DNA from: DAOVXM01 sp963746255
Lineage (GTDB): Bacteria > Chloroflexota > Anaerolineae > Anaerolineales > UBA4823
Assembly (NCBI GenBank): GCA_963746255.1
Contig: CAVVAJ010000001.1
Location: 496,001-560,000 of the forward strand
Length of the DNA: 64,000 nucleotides
Direction: 5' to 3'
Every line of letters starts with the position of its first letter. Within the stretch, counting starts at the first letter, position 1. The notes below the pieces were generated by a model that ran no database searches, was not told the origin of the DNA, and saw only the letters and a program-made list of their open reading frames with translations. This document shows, piece by piece, positions 53,511-62,887 of the stretch. Made by a program: the position numbers and the translations under genes.

Positions 53511-54111
53511 CTAGTTTTTCACCAAGCGAAACCCGATCGTGCCGAAGACCATCCAACTTCCCAACGCAACGCCGTACAAACCCCACCCAGAGGGTATCGC
53601 AGGTGCACCGAGCATCAGCAGCACACCAAAACCAACCACATAGGCCAATTTACCCATGACCAGTTCACTGCGGGTGATGGCAGCAACCAACCAGACCAAG
53701 CCAATCCCCCAAAACAAGGTCGCGGCCATAAACGTACCCGTCACCCACCAACCGCTGGCATCGAAGAAAGCGCTGGCGGGCACACCAGCCGCCTGGATGA
53801 TCAGACGGCCCAATACCATCGATGCCCAATCCAGCGGCATACAGCCCTGCTCCTAAGGCGCTGAACAGCACAGCAAGGGCTGAGATAGGGGTTTGCCTGT
53901 GCTGCATTTCAGCAAAGAGGAGTCCACAGGCAAGTGCGCCTAATCCAAATGCCGCTGCTGAGAGCAGGTGACCTGACACCCAGCGCAAGGTCTGCGAGAC
54001 GGCGTTTTCTGCTATGGCATGGTCACCATAGTCTGCTACGACCGGGATAAGCAGGATCCCAATGGTTAGTAAAATTGGGAACGTTAATATCAATAATCCA
54101 TTTTTTTTCAT
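53511..54111 (-). pseudogene. DUF998-like membrane protein, single frameshift
   Basis: From ATG 54111 (MKKNGLLILTFPILLTIGIL) the frame carries about three spans, through HLLSAAAFGLGALACGLLFA to AAGLGIDGIGP at about 53808. One base off, the next frame continues RLIIQAAGVPASAFFDASGW, then LFWGIGLVWLVAAITRSEL and GVALGSWMVFGTIGFRLV to the end at 53511. The joined product, about 200 residues with six or seven spans, looks like an uncharacterised membrane family (DUF998- or DUF4386-like). The lesion is one inserted or lost base. Confidence 0.7.
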
Positions 54112-54163
54112 GCGAGAATTTAACTCCTCAGATTTTGTAATTCATGTGATAAGATCTACGTAA

Positions 54164-54577
54164 GACTATATCACCCAAACCACCGATATCAAAGCACTGC
54201 AGGCAGGTGATCTTGATCTGCAGGCATTCTTTGAGCGCCTGCAGGTTGCCGATGAACGCCCGCCCCAAGCAGCCATCCGGCAAGGTTTGAATGCTGAAGG
54301 ATGGGCAGTTACTGCGGTCGAGATCTCACCCGAGAATGTGAATATTGAGTTTTTCCAACCACAGCCCGAGAACACGCATGATATCGCACTAACCTGGTTC
54401 AAAGCGTTCCAACTCGCCGCCGAACACGCCCCAGATTCCAAACGCGTCACCCTGCAGGTACTGCTTGTAGAAGCTCCTAATCTCAGCGTCACTGCGGCAA
54501 TACCGCATATCAAAGCCTACTTGAATGGCGGTATCAATGCGGCTGAATTTATGTCGAATTGGGTTATTAGCGAATGA
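54164..54577 (+). CDS. conserved cytoplasmic protein with unresolved start
   Basis: A clean coding frame of about 137 codons (DIKALQAGDLDLQAFFERLQ, then FQPQPENTHDIALTWFKAF, LLVEAPNLSVTAAIPHIKAY and ending MSNWVISE) with no ATG or GTG in frame after the stop at 54161. TTG 54287 would remove the well-formed first 41 residues. An ATG in another frame at 54142 suggests a small frameshift has cut off the true start. No family is recognised; it looks soluble. A hairpin lies 149 bases downstream. Confidence 0.55.
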   Translation, partial: DYITQTTDIKALQAGDLDLQAFFERLQVADERPPQAAIRQGLNAEGWAVTAVEISPENVNIEFFQPQPENTHDIALTWFKAFQLAAEHAPDSKRVTLQVLLVEAPNLSVTAAIPHIKAYLNGGINAAEFMSNWVISE

Positions 54578-55044
54578 TTTTGCTCCTAATCTATCCCTCA
54601 AACCTATCCATCAGCACGATAATCGGCTCTAATATTTTGCTAGTGGTCTGCTCGATCGCTATGATTTACCATTGATATCAATACCTTAACGACCGCACTC
54701 CTTCGTCATCCAGCAGTAATAATATAATTGGTGATCCGGAAAATCACCAATTATTTCTAATATACAGGTAAATTTCCTAATCAGCTCTAGCCGGTTTGAC
54801 AGCTGGCTCGGGATCTATTCAACCCGCGGCTTTCTTGTTTTTATCAACCCCCCGACATAAACTCCCGGAAGAACGATATTCGAACCGACTATATATGATA
54901 CGGCGATCTGCTCCCCTGGTTATAATTTTCTTTCGATCGAGGGGAAATCGCCGCCGATTGGCCTGTCCCCTAGATCCCTTTATATAGGATATAACAATTT
55001 GTACTTGGATTGGCAGATAAACTAAAGGAATCATTACAAGACGT
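54578..55044. other. intergenic region with a hairpin
   Basis: 467 bases without a convincing gene, between the unresolved gene and tesA, which converge here. The only structure seen is the perfect inverted repeat at 54726-54752. Confidence 0.5.
54726..54752. terminator. inverted repeat, possible terminator
   Basis: A perfect 10-bp stem AATTGGTGAT (54726-54735) and ATCACCAATT (54743-54752) with a seven-base loop, AT-rich on both flanks. It lies between convergent genes but 150-300 bases from them, so it may instead be a protein-binding site. Confidence 0.5.
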
Positions 55045-55725
55045 TCACTCGGCTTGTACTGCAGTTATTGCCTCCACAATATACGGGTAAATATGGTCGA
55101 CCATGACCGCGTAACCTTCCGCGGTGGGATGGATGAAATCAGTTTGGTTGAGCTCAGGGTCAGCCGCTAGCCCCTCCAGCATAAAGGGGATAAGGGCAAC
55201 GCCGTACTGCTCAGCTACCTCAGGGTAGATACTGCCAAACTCATCAGTATATTCACTGCCCAGGTTCTGGATGATCTGCAGCCCAGCGATGACTACCACC
55301 GCTCCACTCTCATCAAACTGGCGTACGATCGCGGCGATATTCGCCCGTGTAATGGTCAAGTCAACGCCCCGCAACGCGTCATTCCCACCGGTCTCAACGA
55401 TGACGATATCAGGTTCGGTCTCCAGCATCCATTCCACTCTGGACAGCGCAGCACTGCTGGTTTCACCGCTGATGCCGCCGTTGATAACCTCCACCGGATA
55501 ACCATCTGCTTGCAGTTTTCGCCCAAGTTGGGCTGGGTAGCTGTCACTTGGATCGACGCCATAGCCGGCTGTAAGGCTGTCACCAAATGCCAAAATCGTC
55601 AGGGAAGGCTGCGTAAATTCAGGAGAACTCGTAGCTATCTTCTCGACCAAAGGCGCCTGGGAGCAAGCGAATAAGTACAAGTGAAACAGGCAGGTAGCTC
55701 CAATGAGGAATAGTTTTCTCAGCAT
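55045..55725 (-). CDS. tesA: TesA-like GDSL arylesterase/thioesterase lipoprotein
   Basis: A 226-residue SGNH hydrolase with a lipoprotein signal (LYLFAC, Cys21). Block I is ILAFGDSLTAGYG with the nucleophile Ser, block II INGGISGETSSAAL, block III VETGGNDALRG, block V DFIHPTAEGYAVM with the Asp/His pair. Length and order fit TesA, which hydrolyses acyl-CoA, lysophospholipids and aryl esters outside the membrane. ATG 55725 follows TGGAG and is three bases after the ybbP-like stop, so the gene is third in the ybbA-ybbP-tesA operon. Confidence 0.9.
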   Translation of the reverse strand: MLRKLFLIGATCLFHLYLFACSQAPLVEKIATSSPEFTQPSLTILAFGDSLTAGYGVDPSDSYPAQLGRKLQADGYPVEVINGGISGETSSAALSRVEWMLETEPDIVIVETGGNDALRGVDLTITRANIAAIVRQFDESGAVVVIAGLQIIQNLGSEYTDEFGSIYPEVAEQYGVALIPFMLEGLAADPELNQTDFIHPTAEGYAVMVDHIYPYIVEAITAVQAE

Positions 55726-55728
55726 AGA

Positions 55729-58260
55729 TCACTCCACAGATTGCTCGCGCAGGAAGGTGATGGGCTTCTTTTGTAAGATTGAGAGCGAGGCTAGCAGCCC
55801 AACCGCGGTGACAAGCCCGACTGTAAATGCTGTCAAAAGCATACTCGCGCCCCAGGAAGCCGTGTAGGCGAGTTCAAATACCTGGGTAACCAGCAGCCAG
55901 CTGGCCAGCTGCGAGAGGAACAACGCCAGCAAGGCACTTAACAGACCGATGAAGACATTTTCCAAGGCAAACACCCGCAGCACAAACACTCGCTTAGCAC
56001 CCAGCACTTTATAGTAGACAAATTCTTGGATGCGGGCGAAGCGCGTCGCCAGGATCGAACTGATGATGATCAGCACACCTGCTACGATGCTGAAGGCGGT
56101 GAAGAAGCGTACGATCACGGTGATATCGGCCACAATCTTGGCCAACGAAGCGATGGTGGCGGTGATATCGATGATCGTCACATTTGGGTAGGCTGCCACC
56201 AGCTCGTTCTGGAAGCTTGGTATCGCGGCGGGTGCCAGGGTTGCAGTAGTGACGATCGTTTGGGGTGCATTCACCAGGTCTTCTTCCCGCAGCACGAAAC
56301 TGAAGGAGGGGTTGAATTCATCCAGTTCGGGTTGTGCCGCCCGGATGCTGGTTACCTGTCCTTCCAGTGGTACGCCTTGGATATCAAAGATAATCCGGTC
56401 ACCGACCTGGAAGGCATACAAGTCGAGGATGTTTTCATGGACAGATACTTGTGCTACGTTTATTGGTTCCGAGGTGAACATCGCCTTGCCGGCTAACAAA
56501 CTTTCAGTAGGCAGTAGACCATCACGGTAGGTAAGCGGTATGAAACCAGCTAAGGAGCGCGGCCCTTCTGGACCAGGACCACGCATCTGTTCAACTTCTT
56601 TCAATTCAGGTAATGCGATCTGATCACCATTGATGCTCTGGATGCGAGCTGAGATGAGCGGGATGAACTCCGTATCCGCACCTAAACGGTCGCGGATCCC
56701 CACACGTTGGTCAGGCTGAATATCAAGCAGCACTACATTGGGGGCATCTTCTGGGTAGGCCTGCACGAAGGAGGCATCTAAGTTGCGCTCGATTAAGAAG
56801 ATGGTGAAGAGTACGGTCAGCGAGGCCGCCAAGGTAACAATGATCCCAGCGGTGGCGTTGCGCGGCCGGAACAAGCCGCGCGCTGCTTGGCGCACAGCTA
56901 ATGGCGCAAAATGCTGGCGGCGCAGCAGCCCCAGGACGAGCTGTGTCAGGATGCCAATCACCAGCATCAAAACAATCAGACCAATCGCAAAATACAGCGT
57001 GCGGGTCAAGTTCTGCAAATAGCGGAAGGTCATCGCGCTTACGAACACGAGGATCAGCGCTTGGGCGAAGAAGAACACTCGGCTCGGTTTTGCCGGGCTG
57101 GGTTCTTTGCGGAAGATGTAGCGTGGTTTGAAGTTCTGCAGTTGGTAGATGGGCAACAACGTAAAGACCGTAACTACCACGAATCCCAGCAGCATCCCCT
57201 CGGCAATCGAGCGCAGCGACAAAACAAACTCAACCTGCGGAGGCAAGAATGGTTCGAAGATCATTGGGTAGAGCGACTGCAGGAGCAGACCAAGCAGCAA
57301 CCCGAGCAGGGTGCCGAACAGTCCGAGCACAGCGGTCACCCCGAAAAACTGGTAGCTGATATAGCGACCGGTGGCGCCGACTGTGCGCAAAATCGCGATG
57401 GTGCCTTCTCGCTCGCGGATGAACGCGCTCAGCGAGGCTTGGATGCCGATCCCAGCCATGAGCAACGTGAATATCCCGATCAGGCTGAGGAAGGTTAAGA
57501 AATGGTCGAAAAACTGCTGCACCATGAACTGGTTGGTGCGGTAGGTATCAACCTGCACTTGCCGCTTGTCAGCAACGTCCGCCAGCTGTCCGGCAACCGC
57601 GTCAAGCTGAGATTCATCTTCTACTTGCAGCAGGGCACGGTAATTAACCCGCGAGCCCAGTCTGACCAAACCGGTCGCGGCCAAGTCTTGGTCTGATATA
57701 AATAGGCGCGGTCCTAAACTGAATAGGTTGATGGGTTGGTCTGGCTCGCTGAGCACGACATCCGTAATGTTAAAGTTGGCCTCACCAACATAAATCTGAT
57801 CGCCAATCTGTAAACCCAGGCGGTCGAGCAAGTTTTGGGCGACGATGATTTGCCCAGACTGCAGTACATCCGCGAACGCTCTCCCGCTGGCAAGTTGGAC
57901 TTCTCCGTAGAACGGGTAGCCAGCCGCAACGGCCTTGATATCAGTCAGCAAGCTGCCTTCACCTTCAGTGAGGCGGACGATGCTGATGAACTGGTAGGTA
58001 CGGGCGACTTCCACATCTTCTTCCGTTTGCAGCTGTTCTAGCTTAGTGTTGAGAGCTTCATCAAACGGGAAACCTGACTCGACCACGATGTCAGCGGTCA
58101 ACAGCTGGCGGGCATCACGCAGCAGGGCATTATTGACACTCTCGCCAAAACCGCCCAACGAGACCAACGTGACCATCGAAAGTGCGACACAGGCCACAAA
58201 CACCGCGCTCTGCTTGAGCGAGCTGGTGACCTGGCGGTAGATAAACGTCCAGTGCATCAT
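55729..58260 (-). CDS. ABC transporter permease, YbbP/FtsX type
   Basis: An 843-residue permease with one N-terminal span, a periplasmic domain (residues about 40-250), FtsX spans (LTFLSLIGIFTLLMAGIGIQ and two more), a central set of spans, a second external domain, and C-terminal FtsX spans (FFTAFSIVAGVLIIISSILA and two more). That two-FtsX plan is YbbP. Its start overlaps the ATPase stop by four bases. YbbAP with TesA is thought to extract or hand over hydrophobic molecules from the membrane to the lipase. Intact at 2.5 kb. Confidence 0.9.
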   Translation of the reverse strand: MMHWTFIYRQVTSSLKQSAVFVACVALSMVTLVSLGGFGESVNNALLRDARQLLTADIVVESGFPFDEALNTKLEQLQTEEDVEVARTYQFISIVRLTEGEGSLLTDIKAVAAGYPFYGEVQLASGRAFADVLQSGQIIVAQNLLDRLGLQIGDQIYVGEANFNITDVVLSEPDQPINLFSLGPRLFISDQDLAATGLVRLGSRVNYRALLQVEDESQLDAVAGQLADVADKRQVQVDTYRTNQFMVQQFFDHFLTFLSLIGIFTLLMAGIGIQASLSAFIREREGTIAILRTVGATGRYISYQFFGVTAVLGLFGTLLGLLLGLLLQSLYPMIFEPFLPPQVEFVLSLRSIAEGMLLGFVVVTVFTLLPIYQLQNFKPRYIFRKEPSPAKPSRVFFFAQALILVFVSAMTFRYLQNLTRTLYFAIGLIVLMLVIGILTQLVLGLLRRQHFAPLAVRQAARGLFRPRNATAGIIVTLAASLTVLFTIFLIERNLDASFVQAYPEDAPNVVLLDIQPDQRVGIRDRLGADTEFIPLISARIQSINGDQIALPELKEVEQMRGPGPEGPRSLAGFIPLTYRDGLLPTESLLAGKAMFTSEPINVAQVSVHENILDLYAFQVGDRIIFDIQGVPLEGQVTSIRAAQPELDEFNPSFSFVLREEDLVNAPQTIVTTATLAPAAIPSFQNELVAAYPNVTIIDITATIASLAKIVADITVIVRFFTAFSIVAGVLIIISSILATRFARIQEFVYYKVLGAKRVFVLRVFALENVFIGLLSALLALFLSQLASWLLVTQVFELAYTASWGASMLLTAFTVGLVTAVGLLASLSILQKKPITFLREQSVE

Positions 58261-58970
58261 ACGCTGGTGTAGGGGGTGGCGCGCTCCAGCTCTGCCAGCG
58301 AGTCCGAGTCCAGAATAACTCCGTCTTCCAACGGGATGACCCGTTCGGCTAGCTTGGCGATGCGCATATCATGGGTAACTAGAACCAGCGTTGTTTGCTT
58401 TTCACGGTGCAGATCGAAGAGCAATTTTAAAATATCGGTACTGTTGGACGAGTCAAGGTTGCCGGTTGGTTCATCGGCGAAGATAACCTGCGGGTCGTTG
58501 ATCAAAGCCCGGCAGATGGCAACGCGCTGTTTTTCACCACCAGAGAGCTGGTGGGGGAAATTCCCGGATCGTTCCCAGATCCCCACCTGTCGCATCAAGC
58601 GCTCTGCTTTGGCATAAGCCTGCGGATCGCCGTTAAGTTCCGCTGGGAAGGTGACGTTCTCCAACGCGGTGAGAGAAGGTACCAGGTGGAAAGACTGGAA
58701 TACGAACCCGAGCATGCGGTTGCGCAGCGGGGCCAGCTCATCTTCGGTCTTATCGGTGATGTCCTCAGCTTGGACCCAGATACGACCCTTCGTCGGTTGG
58801 TCTAACCCTGACAGCAAGCTGAGCAAAGTGGATTTACCGCTGCCGCTGCTGCCCACGATAGCCACCACCTCACCGGTGTCGATTGTCAGGCTAATATCTT
58901 TTAGGACATCAACCTGTCGTTCGCCGATCGTGTAAGTTTTGGTCACATGTTGTGCTTCAAGTATGTTCAT
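58257..58970 (-). CDS. ABC transporter ATP-binding protein, YbbA/LolD type
   Basis: A 237-residue ATPase. Walker A is GSSGSGKSTLL, Q-loop VFQSFHLVPSLT, signature LSGGEKQRVAICRAL, Walker B VIFADEPTGNLD, H-loop VLVTHDMRIA; the GNLDS after Walker B is typical of MacB/LolD/YbbA export ATPases. ATG 58970 (MNILEAQHVTKTY) gives the normal family start; an upstream in-frame ATG at 58994 adds eight residues without a better ribosome-binding site. First gene of the ybbA-ybbP-tesA operon. Confidence 0.93.
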   Translation of the reverse strand: MNILEAQHVTKTYTIGERQVDVLKDISLTIDTGEVVAIVGSSGSGKSTLLSLLSGLDQPTKGRIWVQAEDITDKTEDELAPLRNRMLGFVFQSFHLVPSLTALENVTFPAELNGDPQAYAKAERLMRQVGIWERSGNFPHQLSGGEKQRVAICRALINDPQVIFADEPTGNLDSSNSTDILKLLFDLHREKQTTLVLVTHDMRIAKLAERVIPLEDGVILDSDSLAELERATPYTSV

Positions 58971-59263
58971 CTTCAATCGTCCAATCCTGTGCAATCTTCC
59001 AAGATCCTAATGGAACTAGCGGTAGATTGCAGGTGATGTTTGAATCATAGCACTAAATGAAATTATAGCTTTTCAACAAGGCAAGCTACTCAGCAGGATG
59101 ATACTCTCATCAAACCTTTATGTCGGGTGGGATTCCCTTGGGAACAGCGGTTCAATGTGCAGTTCATGCCGGAAACATCACTCACCCAGCCAGCAAAAAA
59201 AGTGCTATGATAGCATTGCGAAATTCTATCGAATCAATATCAATCCACAAAGGAATTGCTCCA

Positions 59264-59722
59264 ATGAAGAAAATACTTTTGATCCTGCTCATCGTGCTCA
59301 TCACCGGTTTCCTGCTCATCCAGCTGGTGCCGTACGGCCGGAACCATACCAACCCTCCCGTCGTTGCGGAGCCCGCCTGGGACAGTCCGCAAACGCGGGT
59401 CTATTTCATGCAGGTATGTGGTGACTGTCACAGCAACGAGACAGTCTGGCCGTGGTACAGCAATATCGCCCCGGTCTCCTGGTTGGTCCAACGCGATGTC
59501 GACGAAGGCCGCTCATACCTGAATATATCCGAATGGGGCACGCGCGAATTCGAAGCTGAGGATTCTGCTGAGCTGTACAAGGAAGGCGAAATGCCCCCCG
59601 CCCAATACCTTCCAACACACCCGAAAGCGCGCTTATCGGATAATGACCGAGGCGCATTCTTACAGGGACTTGTAACTACGTTCGGATCAGAAGGCGGGGG
59701 CGAACGAGAAGGCAACGACTGA
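59264..59722 (+). CDS. membrane-anchored haem-binding domain protein
   Basis: A 152-residue protein with an N-terminal anchor (ILLILLIVLITGFLLIQLVP) and a c-type haem motif CGDCH at 52-56, followed by NETVWPWYSNIAPVSWLVQ and MPPAQYLPTHPKARLS, where the Met is the likely second axial ligand. The pattern is that of the Haem_bd domain family (PF14376) of small external haem proteins. Start ATG 59264 (MKKILL) with AAGGAA eight bases upstream; the frame is open further back but without such a start. Likely an electron carrier at the outer face of the membrane. Confidence 0.85.
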   Translation: MKKILLILLIVLITGFLLIQLVPYGRNHTNPPVVAEPAWDSPQTRVYFMQVCGDCHSNETVWPWYSNIAPVSWLVQRDVDEGRSYLNISEWGTREFEAEDSAELYKEGEMPPAQYLPTHPKARLSDNDRGAFLQGLVTTFGSEGGGEREGND

Positions 59723-59859
59723 GACAGGAGATATCTCCAATCGGTGATTAACTGTTACAGGCATGATGACACAGATTCCTTGACATACCGCGTGGATTGA
59801 ATTCTTTAGCCAAACAACATCTATGCGCAGTCTCTTTGATGAGGTAGTTTTGACTCCCG

Positions 59860-60189
59860 TTAGACGAGCAGCCTGAAAGCCAGCAACACAATCGCCAGGG
59901 CAAATAACCCACCGTAGATCTGGAAAACCCGGTCGGCAAACCATTTCGGCAGGAAAATATCTGTCACCTGGCCGTGGACGGAGCCAAGTTGCTCGGCGTA
60001 ATTTGTCAGCGGGCACTTCCAGCCGTTGGCGACCAGGATAAGCCCTTCGATCACAAAAGCTCCCACCGCGATCCAACTAAGCGTCGTTATCTGGTCGAAA
60101 ATCACCTCATACAGCAGAGCAAACAGCATACAGCTCATAAGGATGAAAATCACAGTATGGAAGGTTTCAATAAATAATTGTGAACGCAT
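59860..60189 (-). CDS. three-span membrane protein, unknown
   Basis: A 109-residue protein. Spans are FIETFHTVIFILMSCMLFAL, LSWIAVGAFVIEGLILVANG and FQIYGGLFALAIVLLAFRL. Between them is the conserved-looking loop WKCPLTNYAEQLGSVHGQVT, and FLPKWFADRVF. The WxCPLT motif resembles DUF2784 proteins, and a His in the loop may bind haem or metal. ATG 60189 (weak GAGA) is chosen over TTG 60192. Same strand as the 60238 gene with a gap of 48 bases. Confidence 0.65.
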   Translation of the reverse strand: MRSQLFIETFHTVIFILMSCMLFALLYEVIFDQITTLSWIAVGAFVIEGLILVANGWKCPLTNYAEQLGSVHGQVTDIFLPKWFADRVFQIYGGLFALAIVLLAFRLLV

Positions 60190-60237
60190 CAATTCATATC
60201 TCGAGATCCATTGAATGATGACATCTAGATTAGGCTG

Positions 60238-60867
60238 TCACACCAGGCCAAACATCGCGACACCTATCCAGATCAGCCCGACACTCAACAAGGACACACC
60301 GATCGAGCGCGGGTAGACTTGATACTTTCCAAACATGCTGCCTAACCCAAAGGTTGGGGCACCCACCGCAAGCAAAAGCCCTCCCATCCACGGGAAGATA
60401 TCCGTCTGCATGATCCCAGCGCCGACCAGGATATAGCCTATGCTGTAGATCAGCCCAGATACGATAAAGAACGGCATGAAGGTCTTACTCCGATAGAGCG
60501 GTCCGTTGAAATCGAGCAGCCCACGGTCATGTTTGACAACGATGGGCCACAAGACAGTTTCCCACAGCATCGTACCAATGAGCAGAACTGTACCGGTAGA
60601 TGCCACAAAATAACCTGCGACGCCCACCCAACTTGCTTGGTCGATCTGGACTGCAAGGATCCCGGCTTGTCCCAGCAAGCCCACTATCGCCCCAAGTACA
60701 CCAATAGCATTGATCCAGACCCAGTTACGGTGCTCAACCAGCAATGCCAGGGTCGTGGACAGCTCTTTGTAAGGCATGAAAAGGGCAAAGGCATACCAAT
60801 AAAATATCAATAAGGCACCGGCAATAATATTCAGGATACCGCTAAAGGTAATGAACTCTACTGTCAT
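60238..60867 (-). CDS. six-span membrane protein, unknown
   Basis: A 209-residue protein with six spans, among them ILNIIAGALLIFYWYAFALF, AIGVLGAIVGLLGQAGILAV, GYFVASTGTVLLIGTMLWET and GLLLAVGAPTFGLGSMFG. No family is recognised. ATG 60867 (MTVEFITF) is chosen because GGAGG lies eleven bases upstream; GTG 60879 is too close to it. It is probably co-transcribed with the small gene at 59860. Confidence 0.65.
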   Translation of the reverse strand: MTVEFITFSGILNIIAGALLIFYWYAFALFMPYKELSTTLALLVEHRNWVWINAIGVLGAIVGLLGQAGILAVQIDQASWVGVAGYFVASTGTVLLIGTMLWETVLWPIVVKHDRGLLDFNGPLYRSKTFMPFFIVSGLIYSIGYILVGAGIMQTDIFPWMGGLLLAVGAPTFGLGSMFGKYQVYPRSIGVSLLSVGLIWIGVAMFGLV

Positions 60868-61012
60868 GATACTATCCACCTCCGTACCGATAATAAAATA
60901 CCGCGCTTTATCATGAAGCTGCTGAGAAACTCAATGCAGAGAGAAGGTGATTACCAACCTGTCAGATCTACCTATCATATCCCTAAAAATAAAGTAATCT
61001 TAGTTAGCAGAA

Positions 61013-61405
61013 TCAATCCGCGACTGGCGAAGCCGCCCGACCCAAGGAGCGTCTGCGGTAAATGATTACGATCAGCACGATTGCCAGAGCGACCAGGAAA
61101 GACACCATCATGTCAATGAACAACGTACCCTGGGCAATGAACTCGCCAATGATGTCGAACATCGCCAGACCAAATAAGAGATAGAAACTCCCGCGCCGGC
61201 GCTGCCATAAAAAGGGGATGTTGATCAGGAACAGCCAGCCAACGATGAAACCGCTCACCACCAGCAAGCGGTGATCCAACGCAACCGTCGCCCGGATGCC
61301 CGCTAAATCTACAACGAGGGCATAGGTAACAAACATGTGCTGGATGAACTTTTCAACAGAGAGAACGATCAGAACCAGAAGGGGCACATCCGGTTTACTT
61401 TTCAT
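61013..61405 (-). CDS. small four-span membrane protein, unknown
   Basis: A 130-residue protein with four spans (VPLLVLIVLSVEKFIQHMFV, LLVVSGFIVGWLFLINIPFL, FGLAMFDIIGEFIAQGT, MVSFLVALAIVLIVIIYRR). It begins MKSKPDVP, so the start is inside the cytoplasm. ATG 61405 follows AAGGAAA. The sequence has the SVEKFIQH helix and Asp/Glu in spans, but I know no function. Alone on its strand between the small-membrane pair and the TfoX-N gene. Confidence 0.6.
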   Translation of the reverse strand: MKSKPDVPLLVLIVLSVEKFIQHMFVTYALVVDLAGIRATVALDHRLLVVSGFIVGWLFLINIPFLWQRRRGSFYLLFGLAMFDIIGEFIAQGTLFIDMMVSFLVALAIVLIVIIYRRRSLGRAASPVAD

Positions 61406-61635
61406 AGGTTACGGTTTCCTTGCAGCCAGTGATTCATCATGGGAAGCAGTGTACTTCATAATCCTGGCAATTGCTCGCTTGACAAAGCTTATCCTATTCC
61501 GATAACACGCTGTTATCCCTGACAATCAAACAAGACGGAACACTCGTCCACGACTGACACCAGCGGTTCAACGATTGTGATCCAATGCTGACACGAAAGG
61601 CATCATGGATTGCCTGGAACGCTTTCACCGGCAGA

Positions 61636-61968
61636 CTACTTGGCTTGTTTAGCTAGTGCGATCGAATCCTGCGCCCAATTGGTTAAAGCTTGGTCATCAT
61701 CCAACACGCCAGCAGGCACCTGGAAGTATGGCATTCGGCTGTGCTGCGCAGCACCTGCAGCGTCATGATCTGCTCGGTTGTCGCTGCCGACTTTAAAGAA
61801 TATCACAGCCTGGCTATCGCCCAGGGCAAACATCTTCCCGCTCGCAAAGACGCCTACACCGCCGAACATCCTGCGGGTGGTTATATCATCCAGTCCTGCC
61901 AACCGCGACTGCATGCTTTCAGCGGCTTCAACGGCAGCACTGCTCCCCTTGGCGCCTTTTACACCCAT
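61636..61968 (-). CDS. TfoX N-terminal domain protein
   Basis: A 110-residue protein. TTRRMFGGVGVFASGKMFAL and SQAVIFFKVGSDNRADHDAA, then MPYFQVPAGVLDDDQALTNW are the TfoX_N fold; the arginine-rich start RRMFGG is its signature. It lacks the C-terminal TfoX domain, so a role in competence is not implied. ATG 61968 (MGVKGAKG) follows AAGGAG by six bases; the earlier GTG 61992 is rejected. Neighbour of the CAT-like gene (33 bases apart). Confidence 0.85.
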   Translation of the reverse strand: MGVKGAKGSSAAVEAAESMQSRLAGLDDITTRRMFGGVGVFASGKMFALGDSQAVIFFKVGSDNRADHDAAGAAQHSRMPYFQVPAGVLDDDQALTNWAQDSIALAKQAK

Positions 61969-62001
61969 CTCCGGCTCCTTGTTGGTTGTCACTTATCATT
62001 G

Positions 62002-62643
62002 TCAGATTGGATCTAGCACACTGCTTGGATCGTCCAGGTACTCTTGCAGTTCGGCGAAGTAGCGGCCGATATGCAAACCGTCCATCACGGCGTGGTGGCC
62101 CTGCACGCTGAGCGGCATCAGCTGGCGGTTACCCTGGATGAATATCTTACCCCAGGCGAAACGCGGCACCGAATCACCCGGGTTATAGTTCATCGGATGG
62201 CTGAAGCTGGTGAAGGATACCCATGGTAAGGCGGTCATAAACAGCAGGTTGTCATCCCCGGGGTCAGACAGTGTAGGGTGTGATTGGAGATAGGCGATCC
62301 GCTCGGTGGCAGTTGCGGCGAAGGCACTGTAATCAGGCTGGTACGCCACGGTGCAGAAACTGAACAGGTCCTGGTCAACAAGCAGCGTGTAGGAGGGATG
62401 GACGACGTCGTGCTCAATCACGCCGTTATCCCGCAGGCGGTAGCGGAACTCAGGGATGGCGTTAGCGGTATGTGCCAGCAGGTAGACGAGGCCAACCGTG
62501 AAGGAGGTCCCCTGCGCTTTGAGATGTTTACGAAGCTCGGTGACGTCCACATTGGCGCACAGGTTGAAGTGCGGGTGGTCGAAGCGGCGGAACAGTTCGT
62601 AATGATCGCGCCGCGGCCAGTTATCCAGATCGATCTGGCGCAT
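62002..62643 (-). CDS. chloramphenicol acetyltransferase-like (CAT type A fold)
   Basis: A 213-residue protein matching the trimeric CAT fold. The N-terminus WPRRDHYELFRRFDHPHFNL is like CAT's WxRxxHFxFxxxFxxP, TSFTVGLVYLLAHTANAIPE follows, and PWVSFTSFSHPMNYNPGDSV leads to the active-site QGHHAVMDGLHIGRYFAELQ (H-H-x-x-x-D-G). So acetyl-CoA-dependent transfer is expected, though whether the acceptor is chloramphenicol is unknown. ATG 62643 follows GGAGG; an upstream extension is open but lacks family similarity. Length as CAT. Confidence 0.85.
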   Translation of the reverse strand: MRQIDLDNWPRRDHYELFRRFDHPHFNLCANVDVTELRKHLKAQGTSFTVGLVYLLAHTANAIPEFRYRLRDNGVIEHDVVHPSYTLLVDQDLFSFCTVAYQPDYSAFAATATERIAYLQSHPTLSDPGDDNLLFMTALPWVSFTSFSHPMNYNPGDSVPRFAWGKIFIQGNRQLMPLSVQGHHAVMDGLHIGRYFAELQEYLDDPSSVLDPI

Positions 62644-62887
62644 TTTCACCTCCAGGGCAGGGCGGTTGGTGAGGGCTTTCTCCAAACTATTGTAGCAATT
62701 CTTCTGCGACAAGTAAACTACGAATGACCAGCTAGCTGCCTGATCATTCGTTAGGAGTGTGCATCCGCATCTAAAAGCTTCGGACGCACACATCCACGTT
62801 GGATATGAGTGTAATGAAGGTTCATGCGATTGGGATGTAGGGCAAGAAGCAGTTATATTTAGGCGTAAATAATTGACACTCATGTTG

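Noticed and set aside
56911..57498. A 195-codon plus-strand frame rich in Gln, Glu and Asp
   Set aside because: It is the reverse of the ybbP-like permease; its composition reflects the opposite strand of membrane-span codons.
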